37,696 bases of DNA, taken from the NCBI GenBank assembly GCA_002780065.1, contig PEWQ01000024.1, positions 1-37,696 of the forward strand. Direction: 5' to 3'. A model generated the notes under the pieces. It did no database searches, was not told where the DNA came from, and saw only the letters and a list, made by a program, of their open reading frames with translations. The translations under genes and the position numbers were made by a program. Shown here piece after piece: positions 10,731-18,654 of the stretch. The stretch's first letter is position 1. Every line of letters starts with the position of its first letter. The stretch is from Candidatus Hydrogenedentes bacterium CG07_land_8_20_14_0_80_42_17. Lineage in GTDB: Bacteria; UBA8481.

Positions 10731-10788
10731 GAGAGAATTCTACTATAAAATAAGATTTGCTTGTATCTTTTATGAAGCGGAGGTTTGT

Positions 10789-11820
10789 ATGAGGAATTTT
10801 CAATTTCAAAATGTCATTATTGGCGATGGATTTCCTGTTTGGATTATTGCTGAGATTGGCGGAAATTTTTCTGATTTTCAAACCGGTCGAAAACTTATTG
10901 ATCTTGCTGTTTCTGCCGGAGCTGATGCAGTTAAATTGCAGACGTATCAAGCTGAGACTATAGCGACAAAGAAAGCTGTTTATGATATGCCGAATGTTGG
11001 CAAGGCAAATCAGTATGAACTATTCAAGAAGGGCGAACTCTCTTTTGAACTGCACAAACAAATTTGGGATTACTGCCGAGAAAAAGGCATAACGGTTTTT
11101 TCAACTCCAAGCCACATGAAGGATGTTGAGCTTCTTGAACGGCTTGGCTGCGGAATTTACAAGATAGGTTCGGACGATGCCGTGAACATTCCGTTTCTTA
11201 CAGAGGTAGCGGCTTTGGGAAAACCGATGATTCTTTCAACTGGAATGTGCACGATGAGTGAAGTTAGAGAAAGTGTGGAGGCGATTTTAGGCAAAGGAAA
11301 CTCAAACCTTGCGCTTTTGCATTGCGTGACTAATTATCCCTCATTGCCGGAACATGCTAACTTGAGATGTATAGAAAATATGAAATGCGAGTTTGGTTTA
11401 CCTGTTGGATATTCAGATCATACTGTTGGAATAGAAGTTTCAGCAGCCTCTGCCGCGCTTGGAGCGAACATAATAGAAAAACATTTTACCTACGATAAAA
11501 ATGCGGAAGGCCCCGACCATCAGCTCTCGGCTGATTTTGATGAGCTGAAAGAATTAATTCGTTCTGTGCGAATAATTGAAAAGGCGCTTGGTGATGGAGT
11601 TAAGGCTCCGTCAGCCGGAGAGACGATAACCCGAAGAAACAATCGAAAGAGCGTAGTGAGCAATGTAAATATTCCTAAAGGAACTTTGATTACAAAAGAT
11701 ATGATTGCGATAAAACGGCCGGGTTATGGAATCGAGCCCAAACATTTTTTTGATGTTGTTGGCCGAACTGCGAAGAAAGATATTTCCGCAGAAGAGCCGA
11801 TTTTATGGGAGCAAATTTGA
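10789..11820 (+). CDS. N-acetylneuraminate synthase family protein (NeuB/SpsE/PseI-like) with C-terminal SAF domain
   Basis: WIIAEIGGNF, GADAVKLQTYQ, STGMCTMSEV, GYSDHTVGIEVSAASAALGANIIEKHFT, GPDHQLSAD, SAF-like IPKGTLITKDM. RBS GGAGG supports ATG at 10789 rather than the track start at 10729. Confidence 0.92.
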   Translation: MRNFQFQNVIIGDGFPVWIIAEIGGNFSDFQTGRKLIDLAVSAGADAVKLQTYQAETIATKKAVYDMPNVGKANQYELFKKGELSFELHKQIWDYCREKGITVFSTPSHMKDVELLERLGCGIYKIGSDDAVNIPFLTEVAALGKPMILSTGMCTMSEVRESVEAILGKGNSNLALLHCVTNYPSLPEHANLRCIENMKCEFGLPVGYSDHTVGIEVSAASAALGANIIEKHFTYDKNAEGPDHQLSADFDELKELIRSVRIIEKALGDGVKAPSAGETITRRNNRKSVVSNVNIPKGTLITKDMIAIKRPGYGIEPKHFFDVVGRTAKKDISAEEPILWEQI

Positions 11821-12842
11821 AGATTTTCGATAATAAATCTAGTGTGGTTTTTTGGCCTGACGTCTCGCTGAAAATTGGGATGGGTCACTTGATGGAATCT
11901 ATTGCTCTGGCAAAATGTTTAATTGAAAACGGTAGAGAGGTTATTTTTTTCATTCTGCATTACGAGCCTGCGATAAGTATTTTGAAAGATAGAGGAATTA
12001 GTTATGAAACATTTGATGAAGAAGTTAAATTAATAAATAAGCTAGGCAAATTTCGAAAACAATTTTCATTTCTTGTTACGCATCATTGGATTAACAGATT
12101 CGAAGCGATTGCAAGTTTACGGCAAAGTGGATTTAAAATTATTCTTTTTGATCAGCTCGGAAACAAAAAAGTTTCTTGCGATATTCTAGTCAATAGCTCG
12201 ATAGTTCCTGAATGGCGAATGTATAATTTTCGGAAGCCTCTTCCTATTCAGGCATTCGGACCTAATTATGCAATCTTGAGAGATGAAATTGTTTTAGCCG
12301 GAAAAGCTCGAATTATGAGAGAGCCAAATCGAATTATGGTTTCTCTTGGCGGAGGCGATCCGACCGGTGCGACACTGAGAGTTTATAAAGCACTCGAACC
12401 GATTCTTGATGATATAAAACTTGATTTGATTTTGGGCCCGTCATTTCCCCATGCTGAAAAACTTATGAAACTCGTTGGCTGCAATAAGCATTCTAATATT
12501 ACAATATTGCAGAGTGTAAAAGATATGGGCAGACGATTGAAAAAGTCCTCGATTTTAATTTCATCAGGTGGAAACACTTTATATGAGGCCGCACATCTTG
12601 GATGTCCTGTGATTGTTTTGTGGGAGTATCCTCACGAAAAGATTCAAGGAAAGGCATTTGAAAGAGCGGGTATTGCTAAATGTATAGGAAACGGCAAAAG
12701 AACGCCGTTTACGAGAATAAGAGATGAAGTAATAAGATTGATCGAAGATAAAGATATGAAGATGATAATGTCTTTTTGCGGAGAAAAGTTTGTTGATGGA
12801 AAAGGTAGCGAGCGGCTAGTTCAATTGATTAGTAGTAATTGA
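11805..12842 (+). CDS. PseG/SpsG-like protein (UDP-sugar hydrolase / GT-B fold)
   Basis: IGMGHLMESIALAKCLIENGREVIFF and C-terminal SSGGNTLYEAAHLGCPVIVLWEYPHEKIQGKAFERAG; overlaps the NeuB gene. Confidence 0.85.
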   Translation: MGANLKIFDNKSSVVFWPDVSLKIGMGHLMESIALAKCLIENGREVIFFILHYEPAISILKDRGISYETFDEEVKLINKLGKFRKQFSFLVTHHWINRFEAIASLRQSGFKIILFDQLGNKKVSCDILVNSSIVPEWRMYNFRKPLPIQAFGPNYAILRDEIVLAGKARIMREPNRIMVSLGGGDPTGATLRVYKALEPILDDIKLDLILGPSFPHAEKLMKLVGCNKHSNITILQSVKDMGRRLKKSSILISSGGNTLYEAAHLGCPVIVLWEYPHEKIQGKAFERAGIAKCIGNGKRTPFTRIRDEVIRLIEDKDMKMIMSFCGEKFVDGKGSERLVQLISSN

Positions 12843-12934
12843 CCAATTTCTTTTCATGTTGATAAAAATATGAGGATAGAGTAATTTGAATTTATGAATC
12901 GTGCATTCAAATCGAAGACGAAAGGAAACCATAT

Positions 12935-14605
12935 ATGAAGCCTCCGGTAGTGGTGGTGCTTTCTAATGCTTATGTTAATGGAAAACTCTCATTTCGTAAT
13001 TTGGATTTGGAGCCCGAAGTAGAATTAGGGAAATGTCTTGTTGAGCGGTTGAGAGGACTTGGATATGACAATTTTATTTTTCTTTTATTAAGGTATCCTG
13101 CTTTTTGGCAGAATGAAACGGATGAAAAAGAAAAGATAGAGCGGTTTGAATCGCTCGTAAATGAAAATGGTGGAATCGGAGTTATTGCTGAAAGAAAAGA
13201 TTCGGACAGCTCTTACTCTGAAATGGTTCGCCGCGCATTTCTTGAAATCGGTTCGAAATTGAATTGCGGTATGGACGAGCCTGTGCTGAAAGTTCTTACT
13301 GAATGTATCTTCATGACTGAATCTTCGCTCATGGATTTGGTAGAGCCTCTTGGGCCGGACATTATGCTTACTTATTGGAATTCAAAGAATTTACTTGAAC
13401 GGCCTAATGGAATGACGAAAAGAACATTTATTCAATTTGCTGAGTCAGGGCGTATGCCTTCAGGAAAAAATATGAAAACTATTGGGCATGATATTAATCC
13501 TCTTCCTCAAGTTAGATATTTTGCTCCTACTGCCGAGTTTAAAGATGTATTCAAATCATTACTTACTATCCCTCTGAAAGATTGGTCGTATTCAACGTTG
13601 GCAGAATTATACAAAAAGTCGCCGGAACTGTTTCACAAAGCATTGAGACATGTTGGAGTTGAATTAACTAATGACGACAATCTGCCTGATAGGTTACGTT
13701 CTCCAAGAAGGCTTTCAAAAAGGTCTGTAACTTATTTTGAACGCAAAGATTGGGAATGTCTCCTGCCTTCATTGGTCAGAGAACTTGAAATTGCTCCGGT
13801 CGCAATTGACTTTTGGGATTATGGCGAGCCTTTGATGCATCCTGAAGTTATAACTTTTATTGAAGAAGCTGTTTCGAAAGGCATAAGAACAGATATTTAT
13901 ACAAATGGAATTTTGCTCGACTCAGAAATGGCGGGTCGAATTATTGGTAGTGGTTTGGATTCGATATTTTTTAGATTGGATGCGGCTTCACCTGAGACTT
14001 ATGGAATTGTCAGCGGCAATGCTGGGCTGTACCAAAAAGCATTGGATAATTTGAAAGCTTTTCTGGATGCTAAGAGAAGGAGAGGGTTGAAGTCTATCGC
14101 TGAAACGTTTCTGATGCCGTTGGTTGCAGTTCAAATTACAGAGATGGCAGAAACAGAAAAAGATGTAGATAAATTTTTTGATGAATATGATTACGTCGAA
14201 CGCGCTAAAGATAAACTGTTGAAAGAAAAGGGAGTAATGCCTACTCCGACTGAGATTTATCAGGAGCTGTATAAATCCTTTCCGCCTGTAGAATATGTTA
14301 TGCTGAGACACGACCATATTTATTGCGGAAAAGTTGAACGTAAAGGCGGAATGGATGTCACACCTCTATACCGTTTTGCGTGCCGACAGTTGAGGGAAGG
14401 ACTGCATATTCTTTCCGATGGCAGAATTGTTCCATGCAGAGAAGACATCGATGGCGAAATTATTTTTGGCAATGTTAAAGATGGAATAGACAAGATTTGG
14501 AGATCTGAAGAAGTATCTGAATTTAGAAAGAAACATTTTGATTCCCGTTGGGAAGATATGAAATTATGCTCTTCTTGCCGCGATTGGTATTGTACTTTTG
14601 TGTAG
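12935..14605 (+). CDS. SPASM-domain protein with degenerate radical-SAM-like core (no CX3CX2C)
   Basis: DFWDYGEPLMHPEVITFIEEAVSKGIRTDIYTNGILL (rSAM-core-like GEP motif) and SPASM-like C-terminus ACRQLREGLHILSDGRIVPCREDIDGEIIFGNVKDGIDKIWRSEEV...LCSSCRDWYC; no CX3CX2C anywhere in the ORF. Confidence 0.82.
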   Translation: MKPPVVVVLSNAYVNGKLSFRNLDLEPEVELGKCLVERLRGLGYDNFIFLLLRYPAFWQNETDEKEKIERFESLVNENGGIGVIAERKDSDSSYSEMVRRAFLEIGSKLNCGMDEPVLKVLTECIFMTESSLMDLVEPLGPDIMLTYWNSKNLLERPNGMTKRTFIQFAESGRMPSGKNMKTIGHDINPLPQVRYFAPTAEFKDVFKSLLTIPLKDWSYSTLAELYKKSPELFHKALRHVGVELTNDDNLPDRLRSPRRLSKRSVTYFERKDWECLLPSLVRELEIAPVAIDFWDYGEPLMHPEVITFIEEAVSKGIRTDIYTNGILLDSEMAGRIIGSGLDSIFFRLDAASPETYGIVSGNAGLYQKALDNLKAFLDAKRRRGLKSIAETFLMPLVAVQITEMAETEKDVDKFFDEYDYVERAKDKLLKEKGVMPTPTEIYQELYKSFPPVEYVMLRHDHIYCGKVERKGGMDVTPLYRFACRQLREGLHILSDGRIVPCREDIDGEIIFGNVKDGIDKIWRSEEVSEFRKKHFDSRWEDMKLCSSCRDWYCTFV

Positions 14606-14630
14606 TTGGTAAATCAGGAGAATTTGTTCA

Positions 14631-15771
14631 ATGGAGTGCAGACATAAAGTTAAAGAGTTTGGCAGTTCAAAAGGTAATAACGAATATCATTTTGCGGTTT
14701 ATCCTGATTCTAGAAAAGATTTCAAAGAACAACTGAAAAGTGTAGAAAAAACTTATCGTATGCTTCTCAAAAAGAAAAAAATTTCTTCATCGACTTCTGT
14801 TATTCGAAAAATATTTTTGAGTGACATATTAAATCAGACAAAAATGCTTAAGAATTCTTGTTTGGTGAAAGGATTATCCTCTCTAGACTCAGCAGGTGTG
14901 TCGATTGTTGAACAAGCTCCGGCTGATGGTTCCAAGTTAGCTCTATATGCTTATCATGTCGAAGGGATTAGACCTATTTCTAATTCTAAAAATATTATTG
15001 AGTTCGAAAAAAATGGATTAAGGCATATTTTTGTACTGGGACTCGAACCGAAAACAGAATTATCGTCTGTTGCTCTTCAGACACGAGATATATTTGAAAA
15101 GCTTAGTAAAATTTTGAAAACAAAAAAAGCGTCTTTTCTCAACGATCTCGTAAGGACATGGGTATATCTCAGAGATATTGATAAGGATTATGAAGCAATG
15201 GTTAAGGAGAGACGTAAGATATTTAGCCATAAGGGACTAACGAGTCGAACTCATTTTATTGCGAGTACTGGAATCAACGGAATCAATTCTTGTAAAAAAA
15301 CGCTTGTTGGTATGGATGCCTATATTATTCGAGGCACTTCTCCTGGACAAATAGAGTATCTTAGAGAAACTCCTTTGATGTGCAACCCATCCCGTTACGG
15401 TGTTACGTTCGAGCGAGGAGTGAAAGTAAACTACGGGGATAGAGTTCACATTTTTATTTCTGGAACTGCAAGTATGGACCAAAAAGGAGCAGTCAAACAT
15501 TTGGATGATCTTCTAGCAAACTAAATGCGCCTTAGAAAATTTTGGTTCTGTTCTTTCATCTGCTGGAGCCGAATGGAATGATCTTATGCAGATGATTGTT
15601 TACTTGCGCGACCAATCTGACGCGTTGAGAGTGAAAGATTATTTGGAAGAACGATTTGGAACTCTACCGATTTTTATTGTTTCTTCTAAGGTATGCAGAA
15701 CTGAATGGCTAGTGGAGATAGAAGGAATAGCGGCTATTAAGACTGAAAACAAGAACTTTTCCGATTATTAA
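14631..15771 (+). pseudogene. Triple RidA/YjgF-like protein interrupted by a frame change (reading frames 14631-15524 and about 15517-15771)
   Basis: Domain C starts IFISGTASMDQKGAVKHLDDLLA (frame of 14631) and continues in the +1 frame as QTKCALENFGSVLSSAGAEWNDLMQMIVYLRDQSDALRVKDYLEERFGTLPIFIVSSKVCRTEWLVEIEGIAAI. The joined product is RidA-like and neither part is complete alone. Confidence 0.72.
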
Positions 15772-15784
15772 GCGAGGTAATGTT

Positions 15785-17653
15785 ATGAATGAAAAAGGTT
15801 TGATTTCAGCAGATGAAGTGAAGTGTGAATTTGAATTGTTCGAAGTAAATTCATATTCAATACTTATCGATAAAACAAGCGTTGCTGCTGATATTCCTAT
15901 TCTCACTGATTTTAAATTGGAAGATGTTTTTACTTTTAGTCTTGATTTAATAGGAATGGAGTTTTGCCATAGAAAAGTAAAATTGCTGACAGTTGACACA
16001 ATACCTGATTCTTCGGCATGGCTTCTTGCATCAGATACCAGAGTAGTGTATGCACTGACTGATTTGCTATTCTCAGAAAAGAGGGAAGAACAGCTGATTG
16101 TGAGGCTTTACCAAAAGAGCACGGCTACGATGTTCTCGTATGTAGATTGGTTCAAAGGCGAGACGGATTCGAATCTGTATCTTACACATATATTTGAGCG
16201 CACTCACGGCATCACGTATCCAATAGATATTAGATACATATTGAGAGACCTAAAAGGAAGAGCGATTTTAAAAGGACAGAGAATCATTGCGCCGAATCAG
16301 ACTATTCATTTTAGTTCGAGAGATATGAAGATAGACAATGGCTTTGCAGGCTACATCGAAATATATGCAAATGTTCGTCCTCTCAATTCTCCGATACTGC
16401 CTTTTTATCACATGTATGTAGATTACATCAGCGCAAATTCAGTTGCCTCGATGCATCAGTCGGGTCTATCTCCGTGGAAAGCAAACAATCCATTCTTTAG
16501 AGGATACTTTCCTGACAATAATAATCAGCATTTAGTTGTTTCTTTATTGAATAAGTTTAATTCCGAGGCAGTTCAACCCATTGCTAGGCTGGAATATGGA
16601 CCAGAGGAAAAAAGAAGAAGAATAGAAAAGAAGATGAAAACGATAGCACAGGGAGAAATGGTCTTTGAGGACATGAACGAATTATTTGAAGACGATGTGC
16701 ATAAAGAAGAACCGTTATTGACAATAGTTACTGATAAGGATATTCACAGACCAAATTATTACATTGGTCCGAAAAATAAAGACGCTTCATGGTTTGATAT
16801 AGAGCACGGATGTGTTTTTCAGAGACGCGCGGCTGAAAATGCAATTCCGGAATCAAAACTCAAATTACTAAAACAATGTCGAAGTTATCCGTGGCAGAAT
16901 AATATACCTCTGTTGCCTTTGAGATTTGATATTGAGACTGTCTTAATGTATTTTGGCGAGAGTTCAATTTCTTACCGAAATTTTCTTTTTGTTCTTCACG
17001 ATTCTAACGGCCGAAAAATATTTGAGAAAGAGGAATACATAAAAATTGGCTCGATAATTGGAATGGATGATTATTGTGAGAAGAATGGAATTGAGATAGA
17101 TAGAGGTTTGTTGATAATAGCTCCTTCACCTTCAATTAAAGAAGTGCCGGTTTATGCTCATTTCAAGGTAGGATTCAGACATCGGAAGAACTCTTATATC
17201 ACTTCTACTGTTGCCGGTGGCAATACAATCAACGTCAATTATGATTTTGACGGAGGCAGACTGTGGAAGAATGAACATCTGCCAATAATGAATTCGGAGC
17301 AATTTGCGAGAGGCGTATTTTCGAAAGAGTTTGATACGATAGTAACAGTTATTCATTCATCTTCGCTTTTTGACTACAAAGATATTGCAAAGGTAGATAT
17401 TGATCTTTACTCTGCAAATGGCTCTATGAATCATTTTGTGAAAGAAATTGCTCCATGTACCTCATCGACTTTTTCTCTTGGAGAGCTATTGGACTTATCA
17501 AAAAAATCTGAAGATTATTATTCGATCTGGATAAAGTGCAGAAACCGTTATGTGAATGCATATCATTTTCTTCATAGAAAGAAAGATAATGCGATTGGAG
17601 TAGAGCATTTTTATTACGGAAGGTTTAACACTCCTCGCCTTGCGAAGCAGTGA
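15785..17653 (+). CDS. Protein of unknown family (622 aa), apparently built from about four divergent beta-rich repeats
   Basis: Long intact ORF, same strand and tight spacing with upstream genes; internal similarity seen by eye (see findings). Confidence 0.75.
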   Translation: MNEKGLISADEVKCEFELFEVNSYSILIDKTSVAADIPILTDFKLEDVFTFSLDLIGMEFCHRKVKLLTVDTIPDSSAWLLASDTRVVYALTDLLFSEKREEQLIVRLYQKSTATMFSYVDWFKGETDSNLYLTHIFERTHGITYPIDIRYILRDLKGRAILKGQRIIAPNQTIHFSSRDMKIDNGFAGYIEIYANVRPLNSPILPFYHMYVDYISANSVASMHQSGLSPWKANNPFFRGYFPDNNNQHLVVSLLNKFNSEAVQPIARLEYGPEEKRRRIEKKMKTIAQGEMVFEDMNELFEDDVHKEEPLLTIVTDKDIHRPNYYIGPKNKDASWFDIEHGCVFQRRAAENAIPESKLKLLKQCRSYPWQNNIPLLPLRFDIETVLMYFGESSISYRNFLFVLHDSNGRKIFEKEEYIKIGSIIGMDDYCEKNGIEIDRGLLIIAPSPSIKEVPVYAHFKVGFRHRKNSYITSTVAGGNTINVNYDFDGGRLWKNEHLPIMNSEQFARGVFSKEFDTIVTVIHSSSLFDYKDIAKVDIDLYSANGSMNHFVKEIAPCTSSTFSLGELLDLSKKSEDYYSIWIKCRNRYVNAYHFLHRKKDNAIGVEHFYYGRFNTPRLAKQ

Positions 17654-17699
17654 AGTAATTTTGTTTGACCGGTCGCCACAGGCTTCAGCCTGCGTTTGA

Positions 17700-18500
17700 C
17701 TACACAAATGCCATTAGATAGATACAGCTCTTCATGAATTCAGAGCTTCCCATTGAAGGATGATATTTAAGTTCTACAATTTTTTCGAAACCTGCATTAT
17801 GAAATAAACTGAATATTTCATCTCGACTCGGCATTTTGCAATGACCGGTGTAGCTTTTGTATGGATGCTTTTTATCTTCGACGGTTAATCCTCCGGCTTC
17901 GATTTGAAAAGATGAGAAGAAGACAAGAACTCGTTTTGTAAGCTTGCGGAGATTTTCTATGTGCGCTTTATGGTCGACCAGATGATAAAGAATTCCTAGA
18001 GACGCGACAATGTCTGCGGGTTCAACGGCACTGCAAAAGTCGCTTGAATCTGCGCTGACAGGAATGTGCTCAAAATCAACTTTCAGTCCCGAGATACTTC
18101 TTACAAATTTAGCGCGTTCAATACAGTCTTTTCGTATTTCAACGCCTTTTGCTTTCAGCACGCCCAACTTTTTGAAATAAAGAGTTTTCATGCCGTCATT
18201 GCATCCGATATCGAGAAGCGAAGAACGATAAAATTCTTGCCCTAAAATTGTTTTTATAAAATCCATAGGCATGAAGAGTCTATTGTTTCCAAGAACTTCA
18301 TTATTATATGTTTCTCGAAAATCAGAGATTTTTTTTAGCGTATCTTTTTCTGAACAGAAAGTAGCGTTATACTTCTCATAGAGTTTTGGATAGAAGCCGG
18401 TAAAAGTATTTTCGTCAAACTTGAAGTAATGAGACCATGGTTTTAGTCTTTCAAGTTTCTTTACAATATCTTTCGGTATTCCTTCTTCTCCAATAAACAT
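17700..18500 (-). CDS. Class I SAM-dependent methyltransferase
   Basis: LLDIGCNDGMKTLYFKKLG, GVEIRKDCIERAKFV, ADIVASLGILYHLVDHKAHIENLRKLTK. Confidence 0.85.
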   Translation of the reverse strand: MFIGEEGIPKDIVKKLERLKPWSHYFKFDENTFTGFYPKLYEKYNATFCSEKDTLKKISDFRETYNNEVLGNNRLFMPMDFIKTILGQEFYRSSLLDIGCNDGMKTLYFKKLGVLKAKGVEIRKDCIERAKFVRSISGLKVDFEHIPVSADSSDFCSAVEPADIVASLGILYHLVDHKAHIENLRKLTKRVLVFFSSFQIEAGGLTVEDKKHPYKSYTGHCKMPSRDEIFSLFHNAGFEKIVELKYHPSMGSSEFMKSCIYLMAFV

Positions 18501-18518
18501 AAAATGATTTTGTTAGAA

Positions 18519-18614
18519 CTATGAATTTGTGTAAATGATTTTTTTGATTGCCTTTACGATTCTTTCTGTTGCATGCCCATCGTTTTGACCTCTGAAGTAT
18601 CGGATGAACTTCTC
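18519..18614 (-). pseudogene. C-terminal relic of a glycan-biosynthesis gene
   Basis: Minus strand reads EKFIRYFRGQNDGHATERIVKAIKKIIYTNS-stop, immediately preceded by an in-frame stop; DG-x-A-x-RI resembles the C-terminus of the WecB-type protein in this window (LWDGRTAKRIIKLL). Confidence 0.45.
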
Positions 18615-18654
18615 TCATTTTGATTTGCTTGGTTTGAATTTATGAATTTTATTT

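Noticed and set aside
12884-12912. 8-bp dyad ATTTGAAT...ATTCAAAT upstream of the Cys-less SPASM gene
   Set aside because: Expected by chance several times in an AT-rich window of this size; no further support.
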